A stretch of 64,000 nucleotides of DNA from Phaseolus vulgaris (GCF_000499845.2 NC_023759.2:35278464-35342463), one strand, 5' to 3'; positions 40,277 through 52,033 are shown, numbered from the stretch's first letter. Program-made: numbers and translations. Notes: a model not told the origin generated them from the letters alone.

Positions 40277-41086
40277 GGCAGTTTCTTCCTACACCCCTAC
40301 GTTTTCCTTCATGCACCCCACAATGTTATGCAACTAAATTGTCCTTATTATTTTTTAAAAACCGTAAAATGCCTCTAATTCCTAAAAACCCTAAAACTCT
40401 CACTTCCATTTTCTTCTTCCCAGCGCAGCCGCAACTCCCAGTCTCCAGATCTCCATTCCGTGCGGCACCATTCCAGAACTCCACATCTCTTGGTGGTTTA
40501 GGGTGATCTTAGCAACTTGAAGGTAAGTAAAATTTATGGTTTTTGGATTTGTACTTTTATTTTTTCTTTAGATTTTTGTTTCCACACTTCATCTATATTA
40601 TTTCAGACAATGCAATCCGGTAGTTTTACGGAATAAAGAATCTGTATATGTTATTTTACATTCTGGACTATGGAATCTGCAGAAATTATGGATTGATACT
40701 TCCAGTAAAATTTCAGATTGGCAGTTTCAATAATATTTCAGATTGTTGTTTCCGGTAATATTCTAGATTGATGAATCCGTAGCACATGACTTAATCCAGA
40801 TTTCCAGTAACCACGAAAACTCCATAGCCACCAATGTTCCTAAAAAAACTTAATTCTTATCTTTAAAACCCAAGCAACACTTCGAAAACGTAGCCTACTC
40901 CTCCACCTTGCTCCGCACAACTACAAAAACCCTGTACCAGCACCTGAGATGAATAAAGAAGATGAACAATGACAAAGAAACTCCACCACGGTGCCCCTTT
41001 TCAAATAATAGGTCAAGGTCAGTTTTGAGATTTTTAAAATTGTGGGGGTGCAAGAAGAAAAACATAGGATGCATGAAGAAGAAGCC
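40277..41086. mobile_element. Mutator-type non-autonomous element 3 with perfect 9-bp target duplication
   Basis: The 45-bp ends are inverted repeats (left GGCAGTTTCTTCCTACACCC, right reverse complement GGCTTCTTCTTCATGCATCC, both reaching CACCCC). The flanking 9-mer TTAGCTTAT is identical at 40268-40276 and 41087-41095. The interior is unlike the two smaller MITEs: it is richer in C at 40400-40510 and has a good donor (TGAAGGTAAGTA, 40519-40530) and an acceptor-like TTATTTCAG near 40600, so it may carry a captured gene 5' end. Confidence 0.9.
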
Positions 41087-41193
41087 TTAGCTTATATGTC
41101 AAACATTTACCAGAATTTGACCATATTTATCCATGGTATATTCTCCCTGCACCAGATCATTTTGGACTACACCCAATATACACAAAGAAAAAG

Positions 41194-43038
41194 ACCAAAA
41201 TTCCCTTAATGAAATGAAAATTAGGGTTTACTAAAATGTGCACCCAACCCACACCCAACCAAGTAGCATTGCACCCCTTTTTCTGTGATCATTGTGAGGA
41301 GGCAGTGCGTAGAGAAGACTGTGAGGCAGCGCACAAAGAAAGAGACAAAGCCACCGGAGAAGGAGACAAAGCCACTGGAGAAGGAGACGAAGCCACCAGA
41401 GAAGGGTTGAAGCCGCCGGAGAAGGATTTAACCACCAAAGAAGGATTGAAGCCACCGGAGAAAGAGACGAAGCCATCGGAAAAGGATTGAAGCCATCAGA
41501 GAAAGAGACGAATCGCAAAAGGTGAGTGCAGATACTTGACATGAGTAGTATATGAAAAAGGATAGGAACAACTATAAGTTCTTTGACAGACTCCTTGTAT
41601 TCATGCCACAACAAAATGTCTAATTAATGCATGAAAACGTTTTTTCCACCATTTCCTTGTCCTTAGTAACTGGGTGGAAACGGAACTTGGAGACTGAAAT
41701 CTAGCAAAGTGGCACTGGAAACATCTTTTGAGCATAACAGAAAACTAAAACATGATGTATAAAGGTTTCAGTAGTTCTGCCTTATATCACATTCTTTATC
41801 ACAATAGGATATTCTTTTTCAGGTAGTTGGTAAAAAAGTTATGTGACATATAGGTAGAGTTGGCAGCCAATATGAATAAATATGTAACTTTTGCACAATT
41901 TTCATTGGCGGTGTAAAATTAATATTGGAACCATTATCACAACTACAACTAGTTTTTGCAAGCAAAATAGTAATGAACAACATACACCATATCTTGTACT
42001 TATCTAATAAACTAAAAGTGATTTGGAAGCTAAAGTAACTAGTATGTATCTCCGCGCTACATCCAAATTTGCTTTAGTAATATATCCCTCACTTGCTTAA
42101 CAGAATGCAATCTTAGGAGCTTGGATGTGTAGGAGCAAGAAGTTATGATGTAAAACACATTTTTTTTTGTCTTAGATTCAAGTTCAATCAAACTGTTAGG
42201 TTTGTCTGGTGCCCCTAGATGCAAAGTTTATGAAGGAGAAACTTCTTCTTTGCACTTTGGAGGGTGCTATATACCGATGTAAATGAATAAGAGGAAACCA
42301 CTAGTCATGTGTGATACTGATCTTTGAAAGAGACTTGCATGCTTTAGCTTCACCGGTGCTTCAGTTCAAAATCCTATATTTGTACATGCTATATACACTT
42401 TTGGTTCAACTTTTTTTTTTGTTTCAGATCTTAAAAAAGTTATCTTCATATCATTTTGTAGGAAACAAGCTTCGAAAAATTATGAAAGCATGAAAAATAA
42501 ACACACACTTTTGCTCAAAAACAATTTATTCCACATTAAACACTGAAGCCTTAAAAGGGTTCATTTTATTTGAGATGAAATCTCATATTAGGTTTTTTTA
42601 TGAAGATGAATGTCTATTTAAGTATGCATATCAAATCAGACTTTGAAGATCAAAGCTTATTGTATATTGACAAGGGTTATGCAATCTTTATTTTTATTAT
42701 TAATTTTATTTCTTTTTTGACCGTTTTTCTATATTTTAATAATGTTATTAAATATTTGATATATAAAATAAAATAAAAATAAAAATTAATAATAATAATT
42801 TTATATAATAATTTTATTTAATTATTATTAATTTATATTCATTATTACTATTTTATTTTATTAATTAATATTTTTATTTTATAAATTAATTCTAAATATT
42901 ATTGTTATTCTAATATTCTAATATTTAAATATTCATATTATTAATATTAATATATTTTTTATTATTATAATATATATAAGTATATTTACAATATTATTAG
43001 TTATTTTATTATTATATTATATAATTATAATTAATTAT

Positions 43039-43088
<50 letters not shown>
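41194..43088. repeat. MULE left inverted arm
   Basis: Inverted relative to 46316-47327. It holds about 588 bp (41891-42478) that the right arm lacks at the matching junction near 46741. It also holds an expanded minisatellite at 41334-41510 (units such as GAGAAGGAGACAAAGCCACC), present in the right arm only in short form (47125-47175). The inner end is an AT-rich tract with an (AT)n run at 43050-43088. Confidence 0.85.
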
Positions 43089-43093
<5 letters not shown>

Positions 43094-43329
43094 CAAATGT
43101 TCCTAAGTCAAATATGAGTTTCGGATAAACTTATCCTTAAGTATATTTTCAATTCTGGATATGAATATCCGGAATGGTTTTATGTGTTCCAGATTTCAAA
43201 ATGTGGAAAGATATTGTGAAACTTATGGATTTGTATATTCAAAAAGCTAACTTTATGTTGTTTTTTCATCATTGCCAATGGATACAACATACTTATACGT
43301 GAGAATTTCAGGAAAGATTGATGTGTAGG

Positions 43330-46039
43330 ATGGATTAGATGATGTTGATCTGGAGCGGTCAATAACGTATAACGCGTTAGATAATGAACATAGGGCACAT
43401 GAGTGTAGTGAGACGTTTAATACGAATAAGGTAAGGTAAATGTTAGGCGTGTGAACCTTACTGTTTATGAATGATTTTAAATTTTGGCATCTATTATTGT
43501 AGGTATTTTGTAATCGAGATGAGCTGTCAGAGTGGGCGAGAAGTGTTGGCTATTCTTATGTGTTTGTTATTGTTATATTAAGGTCGGATACATGGACGGG
43601 GCAACGAGGAAGGATGACATACGTATTATTAGGTTGTGAGAGAGGAGGTAAATACAGAAAGTATAAAAAAGACGGAGATATCAATCGAACAGGAAGTAGG
43701 AAGTATGACTGTCCTTTCAGATTGTGAGGCAAACCAGTCAAAGGTGGTCAAGGGTGGATGGTTGAATTAATTTGTGGTTATCACAATCATGATTTGGCAG
43801 AGACATTGGTCGGTCATTCGTATGCCGGAAGGTTAAGTGTTGAGGAAAAGGCTATGGTTGAGGATATGACTAAAAATTCAGTGAAGCCAAGAAATATTTT
43901 ACTAACCATGAAAAAGAGAAATGAGAAGAATGTCACGACGATAAAGCAAGTTTATAATGCAATGAGTGTTCACTGAAGATCACAACGAGGTCACAAAACA
44001 GAAATGTAACAATTCATATTGTTAATGGAGCGAGACATGTATTTGCATTGGTGTAGGTGTGAAGAGGTGTTGAATGTCGTGCAATATATATTTTGGACAC
44101 ACCCAGATTCAGTAAAGCTAGTGAACTTGTTTAACATTGTCATATTGATGCATAGTACGTACAAAACGAACAAGTATAGGATCCGTTACTTGAGGTTGTT
44201 GGGATTACATCAACTGGTTTGACTTTTTCCGTTGCATTTTGTTTACTAGCAGCAAAAAAGGAAAATAAATTTTTGTGGGCCCTTGACAGACTTAAAGGAT
44301 TGTTTTTTAGAGTTGATTCATACCCTAGGGTGGTGGTATGTGATAGAGATATTGCCTTAATGAATGCAATCATAATCATTTTTCCTGAAGCTTATAATTT
44401 GCTTTGCCAATTTCACATTGATAAAATGTGAAAGAAATATGTAAAATGTTGGTGCATCCAAGAGAGGCATGGGATCAAGTAATGCAGTCTTGGGGATCTA
44501 TTGTGGATTGTGATATTGTTGAGGCCTTTGAAGATCGTGTCAATGCATTTCAAGTTGTGTGTTCTCCATGGCCTATATTTGTTGATTATGTGATGGCTAC
44601 ATGGTTACGTTCACATAAAGTAAAATTTGTCAAGGCATGGACAAATAAGGTAATACATTTAGGAAACACAACAAGTAATAGGGTTAAGGCGACACATTGG
44701 AGCCTAAAGAGAATTCTTCAAAATTCCATGGGGGATTTATGTTTCTGCTGGGATTCAATCAACAAGATGATTATTTTACAACATAATGCAATCAAAGCTT
44801 CATTTCAAAAGAGTCTGCATGTGGTCGGACATCGGTTTAAGGTTACAACTTACAAAAAGTTGTTGGGTTTTGTGTCTAAATATGCTTTGAACCTGATTGC
44901 TGAAGAACTTGATAGGGTTAAATTTGTGGGATTTGATAAAAATAGATGTGGTGGATGTACTCTTACATGTACTCACGGTCTTCCTTGTGCGTGTCAATTG
45001 GTTTCGTTTGGTGCAGGTAGCATACCACATAAATCAATACATGTCATGTGGACTCGATTAAGCTTTGAAGATATTGCAACTGAGCAATGTTCATATGAGT
45101 TGTCAATTGACAAAGATTTTGAGGTGATTGCCTTTCCAGAGAAGACATCTATTTACACACCACATGATAAGGTCAAAATAAAAGGTGCTATGAAGATGGC
45201 TCGTCCTACCAAATTCATGAGATGAACTAAGCGAATCCCTTCTTATTTTGAACATGTGGATTTCTTCACTCACAACATGATAGTTGCTCGAGTAAAAAAT
45301 CTACTGAAGAACACTTACCACAAATTCTACTAGCACAATCCATTCCTTTGCTTGATCAATTCCCTGTAGGATATCATCCATACATTGTTGATGTTGTCGA
45401 CGTTAAGGCTGATGGCCATTGTGGGTATCATGTTGTTGCTGCCGAATTGGGCATGGGAGAGGAGTCATGGGCTGTTGTTCGAATGAATTTGTTAAAAGAA
45501 CTAAGTGAATGGTGGTGATGAACGATATGAATACTTGAAGAAGTCACTTCTAGTTGACCACATGTCTATGGTATCAACCACTAACGTCATTTCATTTGTA
45601 CTTTGCATTTCTTCATTTAACTCTCTTCGCCATTTGTACTTGCAGGCAGGAGCAGGTAAGTGGATGACAATTCCAGGCATGGGATACATTATTGCTAATC
45701 GGTATAATGTCATTTTCGTTTCATTGTCCATGATACAATCATTGAGTATTTTTCCTTTAAGAACCCAAGCACTAAGTAACTTCACTCATCACCGAATAAT
45801 TGCAATTGGGCACGTCCACGGAAATCATTTTGTCCAGGTCTACCCTAAACGAATAAAAAAAGTAAGTCATAGTGCTAACTTAAAAGTTTTGTAACTTATA
45901 TTTATAACGTTTATAGGTGAAGCTGAAAGATGGTTGTCCAATTCCACCAACAGATATATTATGGGCATCACATCGTTATCATACAGCCCAATCTTGGTCA
46001 ACATACTACACTAGTCGATACAAGTTTATACACAAATAA
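43330..46039 (+). pseudogene. MULE transposase with OTU-like protease tail, inactivated
   Basis: The order of parts is: N-terminal exon (43330-43433), intron with GT/AG (43434-43500), a FAR1/WRKY-GCM1-like DNA-binding region (TYVLLGCERGGK, then SRKYDCPFRL, then ICGYHNHDLAETLVGH), the MULE transposase domain, a SWIM-type zinc finger (CTHGLPCACQL, about 44967-45000), and an OTU-like domain (45378-46039). The catalytic triad is damaged: the first Asp is His (MHSTYKTN, near 44150), the second Asp is present (VVCDRDIALM), and the Glu is Lys (NRVKATHWSLKR, near 44680). In-frame stops occur at about 43724, 43974 and 45223, with frameshifts near 43995, 44220, 44430, 45260 and 45505. The longest open piece is 44428-45225. 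It cannot encode a working transposase. Family assignment is secure. Confidence 0.85.
45378..46039 (+). pseudogene. OTU-like cysteine protease domain attached to the MULE transposase
   Basis: Three exon-like pieces (to 45570, 45646-45861, 45917-46039) are separated by short introns with GT/AG ends and phase 0 joins. The catalytic Asp-Gly-His-Cys segment lies at 45411-45422 (VKADGHCGYHVVAAELGMGE). The C-terminal His lies in GNHFVQV (45823 onward). Between them KWMTIPGMGYIIANRYNVIF resembles the core of OTU proteins, which cleave ubiquitin chains. The terminal piece ends in a stop at 46037. One frameshift near 45505 breaks the domain, but the visible catalytic residues are all kept. Whether this tail works in transposition or on host ubiquitin is unknown. 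Confidence 0.7.
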
Positions 46040-46315
46040 TGTCCATTAGACGATATTTCCAATTTTAACATTTGTAATACATATTTAATGTTTATGTTTT
46101 AGGATGTTTAGTCTATTTTAATTCATGTATTCACTGCATTTCTATTGCATATACGCGCTTATGGAACTATCGTATACAATTACGAATGACACAATCCATC
46201 ACACACAATGGTGTCTACAAATACCAAAATTCGGAACACATAATGTTGCATAGGGTTGGCAAAATCCAAAACACATAATGATGCCTACAAATGGCAAATA
46301 AATAATAATATTGTA

Positions 46316-47327
46316 AATATATTTATATATATATATATATATATAATTCAAAATATATTAATATTAATAATATGAATATTTAAATATTAGAATAATAATA
46401 ATATTTAGAATTATTTTATAAAATAATAATATTAATTAAAAAATATTATTATTTTTTTTATTCTATATATATAAAATATTATTAATTATTATTAATCATT
46501 ATTTTTATTTTATTTTATATATCAAATATTTAATAACATTATTAAAATATAGAAGCTTCATTCCAAATAAATAAATAAAATTAACAATAAAAAGTAAAGA
46601 TTGCATAACACTTATCAATTTGGAAAAAAATCTAGTATGAGATTTCATCTCAAATAAAATCCTTTTAAGACTTCAATGTTTAATGTGGAATAAATTGCTT
46701 CTCACCAAAAGTGTGTGTTTATTTTTCATGCTTTCATAATATAGAAGTTGCATATTTTTTCATATTGGCTGCCAACTCTATCTATATGTCACATAACTTT
46801 TTTACCAATTACCTAAAAAAGAATATCCTATTGTGATAAAAATGTGATATAAGGCAGAACTACTGAAACCTTTATACATCATGTTTTAATTTTCTGTTAT
46901 GCTCAACAAATGTTTTCAATGCCACTTTGCTAGATTTCTGTCTCTAGGTTTTGTTTCCACCCAGTTACTAAGGATAAGGAAATGGTGGAAAAATGTTTTC
47001 ATGCATTAATCAGACATTTTGTTGTGGCATGAATACAAGGAGTCTGTCAAAGAACTTCTAGTTGTTCCTATCCCTTTTCACATACTACTCATGTTAAGTA
47101 TTTGCACTTCCCTTCTGCGATTCGTCTCTTTTTCCGATGGCTTCAATCCTTCTCCAGTGGCTTCGTCTCCTTCTCCGCGCGCTGCCGCACAGTCTTCTCT
47201 GCGCGTTGCCTCCTCACAGTGATCACAGAAAAAGGGTACAATGTTGTTGGGTTGGGTGTGGGTCGGATGTGGGTTGGGTGCACATTTTAATAAACCCTAA
47301 TTTTCATTTCACTAAGGATATTTTGGT
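46316..47327. repeat. MULE right inverted arm
   Basis: Inverted counterpart of 41194-43088. Clear anchors are the reverse complements of TTGGCAGCCAATATGAA (46755-46780), TCAGTAGTTCTGCCTTATA (46850 region) and TTCTTTGACAGACTCCTTGT (47035-47060). It is shorter than the left arm because it lacks the 588-bp segment and most of the minisatellite. Confidence 0.85.
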
Positions 47328-47342
47328 GCATATAGAATCTGC

Positions 47343-47653
47343 TGTTAACATATTTAGTTTTTCTGTTTTAAGTTATTGGACTTTGTTTGTTTGGCTCAAC
47401 TTTCCTTTTTTGTTTAAGCTAGATCTTAATCTTTTTCTTATATATACACCATGTATTTTACTCTCTAATACACAAGTAAATAAGAATTTCTTTTGTATTT
47501 TCTTTGCTTTTCCCTCTTTTATGCTTAAGTCATTGTCTCTTTTTTATTTGCAATTAGGGTTCATCAGAACCTCCCTTTCTCCATTGCAATTTCGTGCGCT
47601 CCATTTGATGCACCACATCAGACAAGGAATATTCATCTTCATTAACGGTAATA
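47343..47653 (+). repeat. Left LTR of the copia element
   Basis: Begins TGTTAACATATTTAG and ends ATTAACGGTAATA. TATATATACACCATG near 47438 could serve as its TATA region. The end is TA, not the usual CA. Confidence 0.9.
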
Positions 47654-47871
47654 TGGTATCAGAGCCTTTTCGAGCCTATCCTAGCGAGTGTTTGTTGGGT
47701 TTATCAGGCCACCACCCATAATATGTTATCCCACGCACGAGCTCCTATCTATCACTTTCGGAGTGAGGGGGTGTGTTGGAGATCCCACATTGACTAGAGA
47801 TAAGGACAATTCATTGTATATAATTGGGTGCAAACCTCAACCCTATGAGCCGGTTTTATGGTATCAGAGCT
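47654..47871 (+). mobile_element. TRIM-derived segment inside the copia leader
   Basis: After the first primer-binding site (47654-47666) the sequence GAGCCTATCCTAGCGAGTG..TTGTTGGGTTTATCAGG is TRIM internal sequence. It ends in a purine tract (GAGTGAGGGGG, 47761-47771) and is followed by a short TRIM-type LTR (47774-47858, TGTTGGAGATCCCACATTG start). A second primer-binding site (TGGTATCAGAGCT) follows at 47859. The same parts in the same order make up the TRIM at 60.17-60.52 kb. TRIMs are tiny non-coding retrotransposons moved by other elements' enzymes. Confidence 0.75.
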
Positions 47872-47989
47872 CTTCGAATAAAGAGCTCTGCTGCGCCTCT
47901 CTCTGATCTTTATTTCCCCCTTTGTTGTTCTTGGTTATCTTTTTTGTTCTCTTTCAAAATCTTGATTGGGTTTAAAAATCTCTTAGACA

Positions 47990-50900
47990 ATGTTTAATAA
48001 AAACCCTAGTCTTTATAGTCTTAATAGTAGTCACACTATTACATGCAATTTTTGTGGTAAATATGGTCATACTAAGGCTATTTGTTTTCGCAAAGTGGGT
48101 TTTCCTTCTGGTAATATTAAAACCTCAAAGTTTTCTTCTACTAGAAAAGTCTGCACTTTTTGTAATCGTCTTGGCCACACTGCCGACACCTGTTATAAAA
48201 AGCATGGGTTCCCTCCTGGCTACAAATTCACCAATTGGACATCCCAAGCCAATAATATGATTGCTACTGACACTTTTTCTGAGTTTTTTTCCTAAAGAAC
48301 AAGATGCAAAGAGGATTCAACTTACATCACAGCAGTGTCAATTCCTTACCAACATTTTGCGTCAGCAAAACCTTGAGGATCTTGCCTCTCACACTCAAAT
48401 TAATCAAGTCGGCACCTTCTCTGCAAATGAAATCCCCAATATTGAGCATTCTTCAACATGTAAGTTTCTCTCTTCCCTATCTGCTATAAAAGAATCTTGG
48501 ATTATTGATTCTGGTGCCAGAGATCATGTTTGTGACAATTTGAACATTTTTACTACTTATACTAAAATTAAACCTGTCTTAATTAGTCTTCCAAACGACC
48601 AAACTGTTTATGCCACATACTCTGGTTTAATACGTTTTTCTGATAAGTTTTACTTTTCTGATGTATTATATGTGCCTCATTTTCAATTGAACTTAATATT
48701 TGTTTCTAAACTTACACACCAACTTAAATGCACTTTGACTTTCACTTCAACTCACTGCATTATACAGGACAATCTCACCCAAGAGAGGATTGGTATAGTT
48801 AAAGCCACCACTGGCTTGTACCTTGTCACTACCTTGCCTACTTCTAGTTGTTCTAAACCGCATTGTTTTGCTCCTTTTATTAATTGTAATATCACGGACA
48901 GAACACTGTGGCATTATAGACTAGGACACCCTTCACTTGAAAGATTACACGTCTTAAGCAAACAATACTCTTTTATTACTGTTGATACTCATCATGTATG
49001 TGATACTTGTAGTTGTGCAAAACAGAGAAAACTTCCTTTCACTTTAAGTAATACTGTTACCTCTGCTATTTTTGATCTTGTACACTTTGATATTTGGGGA
49101 CTATGTTCCATAATTTCTTTGCAAGGTTTTCGTTATTTCTTGACTATTGTTGATGATTACTCGCTTTATACTTGGGTTATTCTGCTGCATAACAAATCTG
49201 AAGTGCGCCAGCACATCATTAACTTCACTGTTTTCGTTCAAAATCATTTCAAAACTAATATCAATACGATTCGTACTGACAATGGTGTTGAGTTTGCTAT
49301 GTAAAATTTTTATGCTTCAAAGGGAATCATACATCAAAAATTTTGTGTTGAAACACCACAACAAAATGGCATTGTAGAACGTAAACATCAACACATACTA
49401 AATGTAATCCGTGTTTTACTTTTTCAAGCAAATCTTCCTCCTATTTTTTGGGAATTTGCTGTAAATCATATTTTCTTAATAAATGTTATTCCTACTCCAT
49501 TACTTAATAACATCACTCCTCATGAAAATTTGTTTGGAAAACCATATGGCATTTCCTTTCTAAAAGTGTTTGGTTGTCTCTGTTATGCTAGTACCATTAC
49601 TGCACATAGGAAAAAATTAGATGATAGATCTATCAAAGGTATTTTTCTTGGCTTCCCGCAAAATACAAAAGGTTATATTATCTTAAATTTAAAGTTTCAT
49701 AGCATAGAGATATCAAAACATGTAATCTTTCATGAAAACCACTTTCCATATAAATTGGACTGTGGCTTGCCTAAGGACCCTAACACTTTATCTCTCCCTA
49801 TTTCTAACGCATATAATTCTGCTTCTGATTTTTTTTATGATACTGCACCTCCTGCCGAGCCATGTGCTTCTACTCCTGCACCCAATATTGTCCCTCCAAC
49901 AGCCTCATTATCCTCTGATCTTCCAACAAACAGTGCCTCTGCTCCTGCATCCAACATTGCACCTCCACCAGAATTATCACCGCCTGCATCTCCAGGAAGC
50001 ACCTCACTCCAATTTCCAAGAAGATCAACTCGTCCACACCGACAACCTGCCTATCTTGCGGATTTCCACACTGTAAGTAGTAGATATCCTATTCATAATT
50101 ACTTGTCTTACAATTCCTTATCTTCCAATTTTAGAAATGTTATTTCCTTTATCAATTCTCATCCTGAACCTTGGACATAAAACGAAGCCTCCAAACATGC
50201 TTCTTGGCAATCTGCCATGCAAGATGAACTTCAAGCTCTTGCTGCTAACAATACTTGGCAACTTACCCCTCTCCCTCTAGGAAAGAAAACTATTGGTTGT
50301 AAATGGGTATATAAAATCAAATACCATTTTGATGGCACTGTTGAATGCCACAAAGCTAGAATTGTTGCCAAAGGGTTCACCCAACTTGAAGGACTTGATT
50401 TCTTAGACACTTTTGCACCTGTTGCTAAACTCACTACCCTCCGCCTTCTTCTTGCTATTGCCACTACCAAAAATTGGATTTTAAAACAACTTGATGTCAA
50501 TAATGCCTTTCTTCATGGTGATTTCCATGAAGAGGTATACATGACCCCCTCACTTGGCCTCTCTCTTCCTTCTCCCCAACATGTTTGCAAGATTCAACGG
50601 TCTTTGTATGGCCTTCGTCAAGCTGGTCACCAATGGTACGCCAAACTTTCTACTTTTCTTTTATCAAATAATTACTCTATTTCTGCTGCTGATCATTCTC
50701 TTTTTCTTAAATATAATAACGATAAAATCACTGTTATTCTTATTTATGTTGATGATTTGCTCTTAACTGGCGATGACACGGAGGAAATCAATACAATTAC
50801 TACATCCCTTCACTTTCACTTCAAGATAAAAAATTTAGGTCATCTCACTTACTTTTTGGGATTGGAAATTGCTCGCAACAGTTCTGGTCTTCATTTAAGT

Positions 50901-51707
50901 CAACGCAAGTATACTCTTGATCTTCTTCACGAAACTGGCATGCTTGACTCTGCACCTGTGGCCACTCCTATGACTCATACCTCCTGTCTCTCTCCCGATC
51001 AAGGCTCCGCTCTTGATGCTGATGCAACTTCCCAATACAGAAGACTCCTTGGACGTCTAATCTACTTAACCAACACGCGACCTGACATCGCCTTTGCTGT
51101 CCACAATTTAAGCCAATTCATATCTGCACCCACAACTCATCATCAACAAGCTGTCTCACGTCTTTTGCGTTACCTCAAGGGCACCCTTGGTGAAGGACTA
51201 TATTTTTCTCATACTAGCTCACTTCACCTATGTGGATTTAGTGACTCTGACTGGGCAACATGTCCTACCACACGCAAATCTGTCACTGGATATTCCATCT
51301 ACTTAGGAGACTCCCTAATATCATGGAAATCAAAGAAGCATGCAACTATCTCCCACAGCTCCTCCGAAGCCGAGTATAGAGCCCTTGCCACCACCACATG
51401 TGAGCTACAATGGTTGTCTTACCTCCTTTAGGATTTACATCTTCCTCTCTCCCAACCTGCAACCCTGTACTATGACAACAAATCTGCCCTTCAAATAGCG
51501 TCCAATCAAGTCTTTCATGAACGCACCAAGCACATCGAAATTGATTGTCACCTAGTTCGTGAAAAACTTAACTCTGGTCTCCTCAAACTGCTGCCCATTA
51601 CTTCTGCCATGCAAGTTGCTGACATATTCACCAAGCCCCTTGCTTCTGCATAGTTCTCTACTCTCAAATCCAAGCTGGGCCTGACAAATATCTACTCCCC
51701 AGCTTGA
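47990..51707 (+). pseudogene. Copia gag-pol, inactivated
   Basis: The gag remnant (47990-48295) has two zinc knuckles of CX2CX4HX4C form (CNFCGKYGHTKAIC and CTFCNRLGHTADTC) but lacks the N-terminal capsid region. A frameshift in a T-run near 48285 moves to the pol frame, which is open to 51705 apart from stops at 49302, 50178, 51429 and 51651. In pol: protease DSG at 48507; pre-integrase LWHYRLGHPS (about 48907); integrase HFDIWG, DNGVEF and [11 protein letters not shown] with YVDDLLLTG at 50745; RNase H with GFSDSDWATC at about 51232. The domain set is complete apart from gag. With few disabling changes and similar LTRs, it is a fairly young insertion. Confidence 0.95.
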
Positions 51708-51712
51708 GGGGG

Positions 51713-52028
51713 TGTTAACATATTTAGTTTTTCTGTTTTAAGTTATTGGGCTTTGTTTGTTTGGCTCAACTTTCCTTTTTTGTTTCAGCTAGATCTTAAT
51801 CTTTTTCTTATATATACACCATGTATTTTACTCTCTAATACACAAGTAAATAAGAATTTCTTTTGTATTTTCTTTTCTCTGTTTTTCCCTCTTTTATCCT
51901 TAAGTCATTGTCTATTTTTTATTTGCAATTAGGATTCATCAGAACCTCCCTTTCTCCATTACGATCTTGTGCGCTCTATTTGATGCACCACATCAGACAA
52001 GGAATATTCATCTTCATTAACGGTAATA
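51713..52028 (+). repeat. Right LTR of the copia element
   Basis: Same ends as the left LTR. The target duplication TCTGC follows at 52029-52033. Confidence 0.9.
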
Positions 52029-52033
52029 TCTGC

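Larger units (their letters stand above)
41194..47327 (+). mobile_element. Mutator-like element (MULE) with kilobase inverted arms
   Basis: The two ends are inverted copies. The left arm begins ACCAAAATTCCCTTAATG at 41194, and the right arm, on the other strand, begins ACCAAAATATCCTTAGTG at 47327. Homology runs inward through TTAGGGTTTA, GTGCACCCAACCCACA and CTTTTTCTGTGATCA, past 41880 on the left and 46760 on the right, and further to about 43080 and 46320. The arms enclose a broken transposase with an OTU-like tail. No convincing 9-bp target duplication was found. A copia element sits 15 bp beyond the right terminus. Confidence 0.85.
47343..52028 (+). mobile_element. Ty1-copia retrotransposon with chimeric 5' leader
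   Basis: Left LTR 47343-47653 (311 bp) and right LTR 51713-52028 (316 bp) start TGTTAACATATTTAG and end GGTAATA. By eye they differ at about ten substitutions and one short indel. The 5-bp target duplication TCTGC is present at 47338-47342 and 52029-52033. The primer-binding site TGGTATCAGAGCC follows the left LTR directly, and a purine tract (AGCTTGAGGGGG) ends at 51712. The body encodes zinc knuckles, protease, integrase, RT and RNase H in that order (copia order), with one frameshift and four premature stops. The N-terminal half of gag is missing. Confidence 0.95.

Noticed and set aside
41236..41490. Glu/Lys-rich 84-codon frame as a protein
   Set aside because: It is the minisatellite in the MULE left arm. 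The right arm has the reverse-complement sequence in short form without a conserved frame.
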